Of a stretch of 64,000 nucleotides of DNA, positions 38,328 to 47,315 are shown one piece after another. The notes beneath the pieces were generated by a model that did no database searches, was not told the origin of the DNA, and worked only from the letters and a program-made list of their open reading frames with translations. The stretch comes from Croceicoccus estronivorus (GTDB lineage Bacteria > Pseudomonadota > Alphaproteobacteria > Sphingomonadales > Sphingomonadaceae), in NCBI RefSeq assembly GCF_001625325.1, contig NZ_JRQQ01000001.1, positions 62,001 to 126,000 on the forward strand, written 5' to 3'. Position numbers and translations under genes: made by a program. Numbering within the stretch: the first letter of the stretch is position 1; each line of letters starts with the position of its first letter.

Positions 38328-40048
38328 CCCTCGCCCCCATGGACCAGCGGCTTGAGATCGGTGAGATCGATATCGCGCGTCTCGTCAGGCATCACGCCCA
38401 ACAGCGGGCCGACGCGCGGGACCACCTTGCCGACGATAGGCGCCGCGTTCCAGGCAGCGGTACGCTGATAGGAACTGGCTGCCGTCCCCTTCGGCTCATC
38501 CAGCATCACGATCACGACATAGCGCGGCCGATCCATCGGGAAAGCCGCCGCGAAGGTCGAGATCAACGAGTGGTGGCGATAGCCTCCTGCCCCCGGCTTC
38601 TCGGCCGACCCTGTCTTGCCGCCGACGCGAAAACCGGGGGCATCAGCCTTCCGCCCGGTGCCATAGACCGCGATCATACGGAGCAACTGGTTCATCCGCG
38701 CACTTGTCGACGCCTTGAAAACTCGCCGCCCGCGCGGCGCATGGCCCGGCTCGACCTTGTAAAGCGTGGCAGGCCGCCAGATGCCACCGTTGACCATTGC
38801 CGCATAGGCGGAGGCAAGGTGCAGCGGCGTAACCGCGATACCGTGGCCATAACTTACGGTCATGGTCCGAAGGCGAGGCCATTCACCACTCGGCCAGATC
38901 GGGAAACCGCGCGCCGGCAGTTCGATATACGGCCGCTCATTCATTCCGAGGTCGGCCATGGTCCGCTTCAACGCTTTTCCGCCCAGTGCATCGGCAATCT
39001 GCGCGGTGACGATATTGGACGAATGGATCAAGGTTTCCGGTACGTTGAGCGTATCACCGATCGTGTGGCTGTCGCGGATCTTGAACCGTCCGATTTCCAG
39101 CGGACGATTGGCCTGATAGCGTTTTGAGAGGTCGGTCACGACCCCAGCGTCAATCGCGGCTGCCACAGTCAGCGGCTTGAAGGTGGAACCCAGTTCGTAA
39201 ACCTGGTTGGTCACGCGGTTGAACATGTTCTTTTCGCCCGCGGCATCGATCTTGTTCGGATCGAAAGCCGGGAGAGAGGCCAGCGCCAGCACTTCGCCCG
39301 AATCCACATCAAGGATGATACCGGCAGCCCCCATGGCATCCACCGCCAGCATGCCGCTCTTCAGTTCGTCTTCCAGCGCGCCTTGCACGCGCATATCGAT
39401 CGACAAGGCCGCAGGCTCACCGCGATGAGCGGGATCCCTCAAGCGCTTGTCGAGCACTTCCTCCATCCCGACCTTGCCATGGCCATCGGCACCGACATAG
39501 CCGAGAACGTGCGCCGCCATCGATCCTTGCGGATAGAAACGCTCCGTCTCCTGGGGGATTTCCAGAGCAATTTCACCGATGGCCTGCACTTTGTTGGCTT
39601 CTTCCGGAAGCAGACGCCTGCGCAAGTACCCCGGACGGCCACTGGCCAACCGTCGCGTCACATCCTGAACATCAATATCGGGGAAGATATGAGCCAGTTC
39701 GCGAGCGACTTCCGCCGGTGATTTGATTAGCGGCGCACCGCCATCGTCCAGCGCGCGGGGATTGTACCACAGGGCATAGGCCGGGAAGGCGCGGGCCAGC
39801 GGCACGCCATTACGATCTGTGATCTCACCCCGCGGGGGCAACAGCGCCTCGCTCAACGACCTGCTTTGGGGCGCATCTTCAAACAGGCCGAGAATTCCGA
39901 TCCGCGCCAAGGCGGCAATGGCAACCAGAACAAAGCCTGCCACAACCCAAAGCACCCGCAAGCGGGCGGTTAACAGCGAACGCTGGCGGACGTTGACAAG
40001 GGCGACACGGCCGGAGGAGATGGCAGTGGAGACGCTGAGCGCCGTCAT
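38324..40048 (-). CDS. ftsI: Septal transpeptidase FtsI (PBP3)
   Basis: 574 residues. A short cytoplasmic tail and one membrane helix (about 32-48) precede a pedestal domain and a transpeptidase domain. Its active-site motifs are STFK (about 288-291), SSN and KTGSAEKPG. It crosslinks septal peptidoglycan with FtsW. It overlaps ftsL by four bases and murE by four. Confidence 0.96.
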   Translation of the reverse strand: MTALSVSTAISSGRVALVNVRQRSLLTARLRVLWVVAGFVLVAIAALARIGILGLFEDAPQSRSLSEALLPPRGEITDRNGVPLARAFPAYALWYNPRALDDGGAPLIKSPAEVARELAHIFPDIDVQDVTRRLASGRPGYLRRRLLPEEANKVQAIGEIALEIPQETERFYPQGSMAAHVLGYVGADGHGKVGMEEVLDKRLRDPAHRGEPAALSIDMRVQGALEDELKSGMLAVDAMGAAGIILDVDSGEVLALASLPAFDPNKIDAAGEKNMFNRVTNQVYELGSTFKPLTVAAAIDAGVVTDLSKRYQANRPLEIGRFKIRDSHTIGDTLNVPETLIHSSNIVTAQIADALGGKALKRTMADLGMNERPYIELPARGFPIWPSGEWPRLRTMTVSYGHGIAVTPLHLASAYAAMVNGGIWRPATLYKVEPGHAPRGRRVFKASTSARMNQLLRMIAVYGTGRKADAPGFRVGGKTGSAEKPGAGGYRHHSLISTFAAAFPMDRPRYVVIVMLDEPKGTAASSYQRTAAWNAAPIVGKVVPRVGPLLGVMPDETRDIDLTDLKPLVHGGEG

Positions 40049-40569
40049 TCCCCTGCCTCCGCGCGGGCCGATAGGACGATCCGCGCGGCACCACGGGTCA
40101 GACGGCCTGACAGCGTCTCGTGGTTGGTGAGCGGCCCATCGTCTGCGCCTTCATGCATTTCGGCGGCAAAAGCCCTGCCAGTCAATGGCGACACCATCGC
40201 GGGGAATGAATCCGTTTCCGATTCCACATTCGCCGCGCTGGCAACCCGGATCGGCATCGGGGCGCCCACCGCACGTGGCGTACCGAGGCTGGCCAGCTGC
40301 CGCTCATTTTCCAGGAACTGGTCGGCACGAGGCGCCCGATAGCCAAATTCAACGGCATTCCAGTTGGCCAGTTGCTGTTGACTGGAACGGGTTTCAAACT
40401 CGGTCTCCAGCAGCATCTTTTCGCGTTCCAGCGACACGATCCGCCGTTCGGCAAGGCGAACCTCGCTTTTCACGGAATTGACCCGGAATGTCAGGCAGAC
40501 GAACAACGCGATGCACACTGCCAGAGTTGCCGCCCAGCCGATCGAACGCAAGCGAGAGGAAGGGAACAT
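40045..40569 (-). CDS. ftsL: FtsL-like bitopic division protein
   Basis: 174 residues. A short N-terminus is followed by one membrane helix (about 11-28, AATLAVCIALFVCLTFRV). A coiled-coil segment (LAERRIVSLEREKMLLETEFETR) and a variable tail follow. Position between rsmH and ftsI plus this layout identify it as FtsL, which activates FtsWI with FtsQ/FtsB. Sequence alone would not show it. It abuts rsmH at 40569. Confidence 0.85.
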   Translation of the reverse strand: MFPSSRLRSIGWAATLAVCIALFVCLTFRVNSVKSEVRLAERRIVSLEREKMLLETEFETRSSQQQLANWNAVEFGYRAPRADQFLENERQLASLGTPRAVGAPMPIRVASAANVESETDSFPAMVSPLTGRAFAAEMHEGADDGPLTNHETLSGRLTRGAARIVLSARAEAGE

Positions 40570-41513
40570 CAGGCTGCCTCCTTCCGCGCAGGCGCAGCAG
40601 TCCGCACCGCTGCCCGCAAAGTGGCCGAACGGGCCCGCGGATTACGCGCGGTTTCCTCATCCGACGGACGGATCGCCTTGCCGACTTTGGCAAACACCGG
40701 TTCCGCCGTGTCATTTGCAGCCGGCAGGTGGCGCGAACCGCGGGGTTCGGTCCGCGAAGCCTCGCGCAGGAAACGCTTCACGATCCGGTCCTCGAGGCTG
40801 TGGAAACTGACGACCGCGAGACGTCCACCTTCGCCCAGAAGCAGCTCCGCACCATCCAGCGCAGCCTGCAATTCGTCCAGTTCCGCATTCACGTGAATGC
40901 GGATCGCCTGGAAACTGCGGGTCGCGGGGTCTTTCGGCGCGCCGGTCCTGTATCCCAGCGATTTGCGGATCACGCGGGCCAGTTCACCGGTCGTCGACAA
41001 AGGACGCGCGGCGACGATTGCACGGGCGACCCGACGCGACTGACGCTCTTCCCCCAACTGGTAGAGGACATCGGCAATTGCCGCCTCAGGTGCGTTGTTC
41101 AGGAAATCGGCAGCGCTTTCGCCTTCCTGGCTCATCCGCATATCGAGCGGTCCGTCAGAGGAAAAGGCGAAGCCACGTTCCGCCTGGTCGAGTTGCATCG
41201 AGGAGACACCGATATCCATGACAACCCCGTCGACTCGGGCAATGCCCGCTTCGGCCAAGGCGGCCACCATTTCGGAGAAACGACGCGGATGGAGAATGAG
41301 GCGTGGGGGATTTTCCACCGTTTCCGACCAGGCCCGGCCAGCGGCAATGGCGTCGGGATCGCGATCGAACGCGTGGACAGTGGCCCCGGCATCAAGCAAC
41401 GCCCGGGTATATCCACCAGCGCCGAATGTCGCATCGACGATCACATCGCCCGGTTGGGGATCGAGCGCGGCTATCACTTCATCGAGGAGAACGGGGATAT
41501 GCGGCGCGTTCAT
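40569..41513 (-). CDS. rsmH: 16S rRNA (cytosine-1402-N4)-methyltransferase
   Basis: 314 residues. The SAM-binding [17 protein letters not shown] is near 27-43 and [18 protein letters not shown] is conserved in RsmH (MraW). It methylates C1402 of 16S rRNA. It overlaps mraZ by four bases and abuts ftsL, a standard dcw order. Confidence 0.96.
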   Translation of the reverse strand: MNAPHIPVLLDEVIAALDPQPGDVIVDATFGAGGYTRALLDAGATVHAFDRDPDAIAAGRAWSETVENPPRLILHPRRFSEMVAALAEAGIARVDGVVMDIGVSSMQLDQAERGFAFSSDGPLDMRMSQEGESAADFLNNAPEAAIADVLYQLGEERQSRRVARAIVAARPLSTTGELARVIRKSLGYRTGAPKDPATRSFQAIRIHVNAELDELQAALDGAELLLGEGGRLAVVSFHSLEDRIVKRFLREASRTEPRGSRHLPAANDTAEPVFAKVGKAIRPSDEETARNPRARSATLRAAVRTAAPARKEAA

Positions 41514-42010
41514 GCCTTTTTCCCCTTCGCCAGAGTATCTGCTTCAAGCATGCGGCAGGCCGCCTGCGCGCCTTCCCAACCCTCACCCATGCGATAGAGT
41601 TCGGCCGGGTTCCACAGCGTGAAGAAACTGCCCGCACCTTGGAAATAGACGCCTTGTTCGAGCCGCCCGAGTTCGGCGAGGTGCTCCGGCATGATGAAAC
41701 GGCCGCTATCGTCGAACGGCACTTCGATGAAGCCATAGAGCTGCATCGCGCGCAGATCGCGATCGAATTCCAGATTGAGACGAATGGCCCGTTCTTCCTC
41801 ACGGTCAATTTGGGCTTCGAGTTCGACGCGGCGCGAGAGGCCAAAGCCGGTCAGGCAATTCCAGCGTTCATGCTTGGCAAGGCACAGCACGCGGCCTTCG
41901 CTGGATTCCTTGACCGCCTTGCGGAAAGCAGGCGGCAGGACAAAACGGCCCTTCTCACCACGAAGCGAGAAGCCCTGACCGCTATATCCAAATGGCTGAA
42001 GCGCCGCCAC
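41510..42010 (-). CDS. mraZ: Transcriptional regulator MraZ
   Basis: About 166 residues with two SpoVT-AbrB-like beta domains. [16 protein letters not shown] is the first and [16 protein letters not shown] the second. MraZ binds upstream of its own operon and controls dcw transcription. The frame is open to 42145, but that extension is not MraZ-like. GTG 42010 with GGGGGA upstream gives a normal length. Start uncertain. Confidence 0.92.
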   Translation of the reverse strand: MAALQPFGYSGQGFSLRGEKGRFVLPPAFRKAVKESSEGRVLCLAKHERWNCLTGFGLSRRVELEAQIDREEERAIRLNLEFDRDLRAMQLYGFIEVPFDDSGRFIMPEHLAELGRLEQGVYFQGAGSFFTLWNPAELYRMGEGWEGAQAACRMLEADTLAKGKKA

Positions 42011-42159
42011 TTTGCCCGTGTCCCCCGCTTGGACCAATCCCTGACCCGGACAAATTCCTCCCCGCCTGACCGCGCGCGGGCGCAGCCAGTTCATTCCATG
42101 AAGGCGGAATGCGGCCAGGAACCATGTCCGATGTACAGGTGTCATAGCCCGGACAGCGG

Positions 42160-42194
42160 AGGGAAAAAAGGGAAAAACACGGGAAATTAGGGGA
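42160..42194. repeat. Four GGGA repeats, possible MraZ-binding sites
   Basis: GGGAA occurs at 42161, 42170 and 42181 and GGGGA at 42190, with about one helical turn between copies. Escherichia coli MraZ binds repeated TGGGN units with 10-base periodicity upstream of mraZ. Here the repeats lie 150-185 bases before the chosen mraZ start, in the opposite orientation. The match is suggestive, not exact. Confidence 0.45.
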
Positions 42195-42224
42195 TTAATC
42201 TATAATCATCTGATTTATATAGGA

Positions 42225-42252
42225 TTTATAAATTCGCTTGAGATGTTGCCAA
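42225..42252 (-). promoter_or_regulatory. Candidate dcw (mraZ) promoter
   Basis: On the minus strand TTGGCA (42247-42252) and TATAAA (42225-42230) are 16 bases apart within a clear AT-rich patch. They lie upstream of the GGGA repeats and mraZ. This would drive the whole mraZ-to-ftsA operon. Confidence 0.5.
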
Positions 42253-42370
42253 GTCATTGGTTCATATAATGTTCTTCCGGAAAACCCGCAAAATCCCGCG
42301 ACTCTCCGAGATAGGCCAAACGCCACCCCCATTGCGTCCCGCAATTTCCCCGAATGCTCAGCTTGTCTTG

Positions 42371-42388
42371 AAAACCGGTCTATCCGGT
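42371..42388 (-). terminator. Weak terminator after the DUF4350 gene
   Basis: On the minus strand ACCGG and CCGGT pair over a 5-base loop and are followed by a short T run (TTT). Short stem, low confidence. Confidence 0.35.
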
Positions 42389-42397
42389 CGAGAAATA

Positions 42398-43168
42398 TCA
42401 GCGCCCGCCGAACGCCCGCTGGATCACCGTGGACAGCGCCTTTGTGCGCTGAGCCGGGTTGGGAGCATCCCCATCGAGCAAGGCTGCATCGGCAAGGATT
42501 ACCGCATGGCCTTTGCCAATAGCGCATTCAGCAGCCAGGCCCTGTTCGCCAAGTGCACACGAAACACCCTCGCTCCCACCACGAAGGACGAACTGACCGG
42601 GTAGATCCACCGGTACTTCAGCATCGTACAGGGCTGCTTGCCGTTCTCCGGCAGGTTGGGCGAAATCGAACTGAAGCTCCAACCCCCAATGGCTCAAAAT
42701 GGGCGACAGGAGAACCACGTCCTGCGGCCGCCGCCTGTCACCGATCGAAAACTCCGAATGCCCCGTCAACATCGGATCAGCAAACAGCAGAAGCCGCCCA
42801 CCACTACGAACCCATGCATCAAGCGCCACGTTTTCCGCAGGGGACAAGGCGCGCGGCTGGGCGAGAATAAGGTAATGCAACGACGTTAGCGCATTGCCCT
42901 GCTCACCTGCGTTCTCACCTCCATCAAGTCGATCGATTGGCTTGAGTACGAAATCTCTTTCGAGAGCGCTGCGGACCCAGTGCGGATCGTCCCGGCTGGA
43001 CAGCAACGCACCGACATCGTCGGCTTCCGCCCAATAGATCGGCAAGGAGGTAAACAGGCCCAGTTCCGGCTTGTCCCGTGACGATCCGCTCAACGCCAGG
43101 CCACCGGCAGCCATGGCAAGGACCAGAACGAGTGACGCGATGGCGAGTTTAAGGCTGCGGCGCGCCAT
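42398..43168 (-). CDS. DUF4350 domain membrane-anchored protein
   Basis: 256 residues with an N-terminal anchor (about 8-26, AIASLVLVLAMAAGGLAL). A GATase/ABC-associated-type domain contains LAQPRALSPAENVALDAWV and GGRLLLFADPM, as in DUF4350 proteins. In other genomes this family is often beside MoxR and DUF58 genes; none is here. Its start lies within the end of the preceding small gene (20-base overlap), so the two are a unit. AAGG precedes ATG 43168. Function unknown. Confidence 0.8.
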   Translation of the reverse strand: MARRSLKLAIASLVLVLAMAAGGLALSGSSRDKPELGLFTSLPIYWAEADDVGALLSSRDDPHWVRSALERDFVLKPIDRLDGGENAGEQGNALTSLHYLILAQPRALSPAENVALDAWVRSGGRLLLFADPMLTGHSEFSIGDRRRPQDVVLLSPILSHWGLELQFDFAQPAGERQAALYDAEVPVDLPGQFVLRGGSEGVSCALGEQGLAAECAIGKGHAVILADAALLDGDAPNPAQRTKALSTVIQRAFGGR

Positions 43169-43505
43169 TGGCGGCGGCCTTTTGCGCCTCGCTATCCTGC
43201 TTGACCGTCGACGAAGAAGGAACATCGGGCACTACACCCGCGTCAGCCAGTGGATCCCGCACCGGTGTCGCCTTCGGTTCCGGCGCGAGTGTGGAGGCAG
43301 CCTCTGGGACCGTCGTGGCTTCCGTTTCCTTGGCGCGATCCATCACGATATTGGCAAGGCCGATCATCATCAGCATCGCAGCGAGGCCAGCCAAGCCGAT
43401 CTGCAAGCGACGGATCGTCTCCGCCCGCCTGCCGCCAAGCAACGCGGCAACTGCTTCAGAATCGCTGTCCTTCTCAGACTGCAAGATGTTCTCAAGGGCC
43501 GGCAT
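43149..43505 (-). CDS. Small single-pass membrane protein paired with the DUF4350 protein
   Basis: 118 residues. A soluble N-terminus (MPALENILQSEKDSDSE) is followed by one membrane helix (about 36-54, IGLAGLAAMLMMIGLANIV) and a Pro/Ala-rich tail. It is not a recognised family. It overlaps the DUF4350 gene by 20 bases in another frame, which suggests joint function. No ribosome site is obvious before ATG 43505. Confidence 0.7.
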   Translation of the reverse strand: MPALENILQSEKDSDSEAVAALLGGRRAETIRRLQIGLAGLAAMLMMIGLANIVMDRAKETEATTVPEAASTLAPEPKATPVRDPLADAGVVPDVPSSSTVKQDSEAQKAAANGAPQP

Positions 43506-43538
43506 GATGAAATGAAGCTAGTCCGTGCAGGCGGACAG

Positions 43539-44549
43539 TCAATCCTTAAGCCAGCCGAAAACGGGAAGACCCTTGGCCTCAAGCCATTCGCGATTGTAGA
43601 GCGACGACAGGTAACGAAAGCCGGTATCGCACAGAATGGTGGCGACACGCGCGTTTGTCCTGCCCTGGGCGACCAGCTGCCTACCCAACGCAACCGCGCC
43701 GGCGACATTGATGCCCGACGACAGGCCGAGGCACAGCCCTTCTTCCTTCAGCAGCCGCCCGACCCATTCCAGCCCTTCCTCGTCGGAAATGCGGAATTGC
43801 GTGTCGATGGGCGCTCCTTCGATGTTGGCCGTGATCCGCCCCTGGCCAATCCCTTCGGCCACCGAGCTGCCTTCGGCCTTTAGCTCACCATGCGCGAAAT
43901 AATTATAAAGCGCCGCACCATGGGGATCGGTCAGCGCAATCGCGATGTTCTCGTCAAATGCCTTGAGCCCCAGCCCAACGCCCGCAATCGTACCGCCAGT
44001 GCCCGCCGCACAGGTGAAACCGTCGATCCGGCCCTCCATCTGTTCCCACAATTCGGGCGCGGTCGATTCGATATGCGCCTTGCGGTTGGCCGTATTGTCG
44101 AACTGATTGGCCCAGACCGCCCCCGCCGTCTCCTGCGCCAGCCGCCGCGAAGTGTGCACGAAATGGCCCGGGTTGGAATAGGGGGCCGCCGGCACCAGCA
44201 CGAGTTGCGCGCCCAGCGCACGCAAGGTGTCCATCTTCTCGCGCGACTGAGTCTCGGGCATGACGATGACCGTCTTGTAGCCCAACGCGTTACCGACCAG
44301 CGCAAGACCGATACCGGTATTGCCCGCCGTTCCCTCGACGATCGTTCCGCCGGGTTTAAGATCCCCGCGCGCTTCCGCGTCACGCACGATCCACAAGGCC
44401 GCCCGATCCTTGACCGATGCGCCGGGATTGGCAAATTCGCATTTACCGTAGATCTCGCAACCGGCGGCCTCGCTAGGCCCCTTGAGCAGAACCAGCGGGG
44501 TGTTGCCGATCAGGTCGAGCGTGCTTTGGCGAATAGGTGGTGCGGTCAT
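43539..44549 (-). CDS. cysK: Cysteine synthase A
   Basis: 336 residues. It makes cysteine from O-acetylserine and sulfide with PLP. The PLP lysine is Lys47 in NPGASVKDRA. EGTAGNTGIGLALVG is the substrate loop and AAGTGGTIAGVG the phosphate-binding loop. The sequence has an insertion relative to short CysK. Gene context (sulfate reduction genes in the window) supports a biosynthetic role. A cystathionine-beta-synthase-like activity cannot be excluded. Confidence 0.9.
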   Translation of the reverse strand: MTAPPIRQSTLDLIGNTPLVLLKGPSEAAGCEIYGKCEFANPGASVKDRAALWIVRDAEARGDLKPGGTIVEGTAGNTGIGLALVGNALGYKTVIVMPETQSREKMDTLRALGAQLVLVPAAPYSNPGHFVHTSRRLAQETAGAVWANQFDNTANRKAHIESTAPELWEQMEGRIDGFTCAAGTGGTIAGVGLGLKAFDENIAIALTDPHGAALYNYFAHGELKAEGSSVAEGIGQGRITANIEGAPIDTQFRISDEEGLEWVGRLLKEEGLCLGLSSGINVAGAVALGRQLVAQGRTNARVATILCDTGFRYLSSLYNREWLEAKGLPVFGWLKD

Positions 44550-44619
44550 GACTGCATGAGTTAGAGCCTGCCGCCTGCCGCTGCAATGCATTGCGCGCAG
44601 GCGGCCCTGCTACCCGGGA

Positions 44620-44937
44620 TCAATCTTCGGGCGCGATCGTGACCTTGAGGCCGTCCAGATCGTCCGTCAGCGGCACCTGGCAGGACAGACGCGATGTTTC
44701 GTTGCGATGATCGGAACTATCGAGCAGGTCGTTCTCGTCTTCGCTCATTTCGGGCAACTTGCCCGCGAAAGCCGGGTCGATGAAGACATGGCAGGTGGCG
44801 CAGCTGCAGCAGCCGCCGCACAGGGCCAGCAGCTCGTCGAAACCATTGTCACGGATTGCTTCCATTACGGAAACGCCGCTTTCGGCATCAACGGTCTTTT
44901 CTTCGCCTTCACGGTTTACCACGATCAGTTTCGGCAT
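44620..44937 (-). CDS. Adrenodoxin-type [2Fe-2S] ferredoxin
   Basis: 105 residues. Cluster ligands are C40, C46, C49 and C86 (CX5CX2C...C). Two extra cysteines, C43 and C44, lie within the loop. This class serves cytochrome P450s, Fe-S cluster assembly or other oxidoreductases. It lies 70 bases upstream of the cysK start on the same strand. Donor and acceptor proteins are unknown. Confidence 0.94.
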   Translation of the reverse strand: MPKLIVVNREGEEKTVDAESGVSVMEAIRDNGFDELLALCGGCCSCATCHVFIDPAFAGKLPEMSEDENDLLDSSDHRNETSRLSCQVPLTDDLDGLKVTIAPED

Positions 44938-45029
44938 ATTTTCCCACTTCCCTCAAGAGATGTTCGCCCTGTCGGGCAGTTCGCGCGCGTGCTAGGGCTT
45001 GGCGACCCATTTGACAAGCCGGAGGTACC

Positions 45030-45647
45030 ATGGGACTGGACGCCAGCAGACTGCAGGCCGGGATCGATTTTGCTGCGAGCCGGGAACCAGCGATGGCTGC
45101 CGCGCTGGCAAAGGCCGGGTATCCCGAGCCCCGCATCCGCGAAACAGGCTACCGCACGCTCCTGCGCACGATTGTCGGCCAACAGGTCAGCGTGGCCGCG
45201 GCGGCGTCCGTATGGGCCAAGCTGGAAAGCCGTTTCGGCCCGGACCTCGCGCCAGACGATCTGCTCGCCGCCGATTTCGACACCCTGCGTGGTTGCGGCC
45301 TCTCCCGCCAGAAGCAGGGCTATGCCCGTTCCCTGTGCGAACTCGTGTCGGATGGCTCCCTCGACCTCAGCCGCCTGCCGGAAGAAGACGAACCTGCGAT
45401 TGCCGAACTGACCCGGATCAAGGGCATCGGTCGCTGGTCCGCAGAAATCTACCTGCTGTTCGCAGAAGGGCGCCCCGACATCTGGCCCGCCGGAGACCTT
45501 GGGGTGCAAGCCGGGCTGCACCGGATACTGGCACTCGACGCACGCCCCGATGAAAAAGCCGCACGGGCGCTGGGCGAAGCATGGCGACCGCACCGTGGCG
45601 CAGTCGCGATCTTCACCTGGCACTGTTACGACAACCCGGCGCTTTAG
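45030..45647 (+). CDS. DNA-3-methyladenine glycosylase (HhH-GPD, AlkA-like)
   Basis: 205 residues of the HhH-GPD fold. The helix-hairpin-helix reads TRIKGIGRWSAEIYLLF. The catalytic aspartate is in PAGDLGVQ. It excises alkylated bases from DNA. It lacks the N-terminal domain of Escherichia coli AlkA, as in the short bacterial form. It is followed closely by the convergent phhB gene. Confidence 0.9.
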   Translation: MGLDASRLQAGIDFAASREPAMAAALAKAGYPEPRIRETGYRTLLRTIVGQQVSVAAAASVWAKLESRFGPDLAPDDLLAADFDTLRGCGLSRQKQGYARSLCELVSDGSLDLSRLPEEDEPAIAELTRIKGIGRWSAEIYLLFAEGRPDIWPAGDLGVQAGLHRILALDARPDEKAARALGEAWRPHRGAVAIFTWHCYDNPAL

Positions 45648-45685
45648 ACAGTCTCTGCCCCCATCTCCCGGCGAACGCCTCCCAT

Positions 45686-45979
45686 TCAGGCCAGCAAGGC
45701 GTCCATTGCAGTCGCCATTTTCACGTCTCGCTCGGACAGGCCACCCGCATCATGGGTGGTCAACGTCACCTGAACCCGGTTGTAAACATTGAACCATTCC
45801 GGATGATGGTCCTGCACTTCAGCCAACAGCGCCGCCCGCGTCATGAAGCCGAATGCTTCGCTGAAATCCTTGAACAGGAACGTCCGCTCGATAGCGAGGC
45901 CATCGTCCCGCAGGCTCCATTCCGGCAAGGCCGCAAGCGCATCCGTGCGTTGTTGTTCCGTCAATTGCGTTACCGACAT
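45686..45979 (-). CDS. phhB: Pterin-4-alpha-carbinolamine dehydratase
   Basis: 97 residues. The family motif [20 protein letters not shown] is complete. It regenerates the pterin cofactor used by aromatic amino-acid hydroxylases. AAGGAG lies shortly before ATG 45979. No hydroxylase gene is in the window. Confidence 0.93.
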   Translation of the reverse strand: MSVTQLTEQQRTDALAALPEWSLRDDGLAIERTFLFKDFSEAFGFMTRAALLAEVQDHHPEWFNVYNRVQVTLTTHDAGGLSERDVKMATAMDALLA

Positions 45980-46026
45980 CTCACTCTCCTTGGCAGGGTG
46001 ACGCCTTTCCCCTATCCCGCTGCGCG

Positions 46027-46629
46027 ATGCAAGCCACCCTGCCACAACCGGCAATTACCGTGACGGACCTTGCCTGCCGCCGCGGGGACAGACTGCTGTT
46101 TCGCGGGCTGCATTTCGCGGTCGGTCCGGGCGAGGCCCTGCATCTTGCGGGACCGAACGGCATCGGCAAATCCAGCCTCATTCGGATGCTTGCCGGATTG
46201 CTGAGGCCGTTTGCCGGGACCGTAACCCGCGAAGGCACCATTGCCTTGCTCGACGAACGGCCAGCGCTCGATCCCTACCTGCCCCTCGGCAAGGCGCTTG
46301 ATTTCTGGTCCCGGCTCGACGGAGCCCAATCCGCACATGCAGGGGAAATTTCCGAGCGGCTGGGCTTGACCCACCTGCTCGATGTGCCTGTCCGCTATCT
46401 TTCCACCGGTCAGACCAAGCGGGCGGCCTTGGCCAGACTCGCGGGGCAACAGGCGAATACCTGGTTGTTGGACGAACCTCTGAACGGGCTCGATCGCAAT
46501 GCGGTCGCGACAGTGGAAGCTCTGGTTGCAGACCATTGTGCCGCGGGGGGGACCGCCATAATCGCCTCGCACCAGCCATTCATGCTGGCCGAACTGGCCC
46601 GCTTCGAACTGGAAAGGTACGCGCCGTGA
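46027..46629 (+). CDS. ccmA: Heme exporter ATP-binding protein CcmA
   Basis: 200 residues. Walker [11 protein letters not shown] is near 42-51, the ABC signature [11 protein letters not shown] near 125 and Walker [11 protein letters not shown] near 146. It energises the CcmABCD heme-handling step of cytochrome c maturation. Its stop overlaps the ccmB start (GTGA). The rest of the ccm genes is not in the window. Confidence 0.93.
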   Translation: MQATLPQPAITVTDLACRRGDRLLFRGLHFAVGPGEALHLAGPNGIGKSSLIRMLAGLLRPFAGTVTREGTIALLDERPALDPYLPLGKALDFWSRLDGAQSAHAGEISERLGLTHLLDVPVRYLSTGQTKRAALARLAGQQANTWLLDEPLNGLDRNAVATVEALVADHCAAGGTAIIASHQPFMLAELARFELERYAP

Positions 46630-47285
46630 CGGGCGCCTTGTGGCGGATTTTCCTGCGCGATTGCGCCTTGCTGGTCCCCGGTGGACGCGGCGGCGGGAGC
46701 CTGTTGCCATTGCTGTTTTTTCTCGCCGTCGCGATGCTCTATCCGTTTGCGGTTGGGCCTGATGCCCCGTTACTCGCGCGCACCGGAGGCGGCGTCGTGT
46801 GGGTCGCGGCATTGCTTGCGGCCATCCTTCCACTCGACCGACTGATCGCCCCCGACCTGGAGCGCGGCTTTTTCGACCAATGGGCCTTGCGCGGTATTGC
46901 CGAGGAAGCGGTAATGGCAGTGCGCATCGTCGCGCATTGGCTGAGCTTCGGCCCGCTCCTGATGCTTGCGGCACTGCCCGCCGCCGCCCTGTTGGGCATA
47001 GACGGTTCAACCCTGCGCACGGTCGAGCTTGGATTGCTGGCAGGCACGCCGGGACTGGCGGCGATCGGCGTGTTGATCGCCGCACTCACCGCTTCGCTAC
47101 GATCCGGCGCAGCCCTGGCCGGGTTATTGCTGATCCCGCTGGCCGTGCCGATCCTCATCTTCGGGGCGGGGAGCCTGTCCACCGGAGGCGAAAGCGGCCT
47201 CGCGCTAACAGCCGCGATCAGCCTGGTCCTTCTGGCGATCACGCCTTTTGCAGCAGGAGGCGCGATCCGCGCTGCCCGGGATTAG
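46626..47285 (+). CDS. ccmB: Heme exporter membrane protein CcmB
   Basis: 219 residues with six predicted membrane helices. Conserved features include the N-terminal IFLRDCALLVPGG and VAALLAAILPLDRL. GTG 46626 overlaps the ccmA stop by four bases. It acts with CcmA in cytochrome c maturation. Confidence 0.93.
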   Translation: MTGALWRIFLRDCALLVPGGRGGGSLLPLLFFLAVAMLYPFAVGPDAPLLARTGGGVVWVAALLAAILPLDRLIAPDLERGFFDQWALRGIAEEAVMAVRIVAHWLSFGPLLMLAALPAAALLGIDGSTLRTVELGLLAGTPGLAAIGVLIAALTASLRSGAALAGLLLIPLAVPILIFGAGSLSTGGESGLALTAAISLVLLAITPFAAGGAIRAARD

Positions 47286-47315
47286 CGCACATGCAAACCC
47301 ACCCAGTCGGGCGGT

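Larger units (their letters stand above)
42011..42397. other. Intergenic control region of the dcw operon
   Basis: This region between mraZ and the DUF4350 gene holds the candidate dcw promoter, GGGA repeats (see separate entries), a GACTC site at 42300-42304 (a CcrM-type GANTC) and a weak terminator for the DUF4350 gene. No convincing gene is seen; short frames here lack homology. Confidence 0.6.

Noticed and set aside
36966-38468. 500-codon plus-strand frame
   Set aside because: Antisense to murE; no recognisable domain, and murE is unmistakable.
42195-42527. 110-codon minus-strand frame overlapping the DUF4350 end and the dcw promoter
   Set aside because: Out of frame with DUF4350, ends in AT-rich promoter DNA, no homology.
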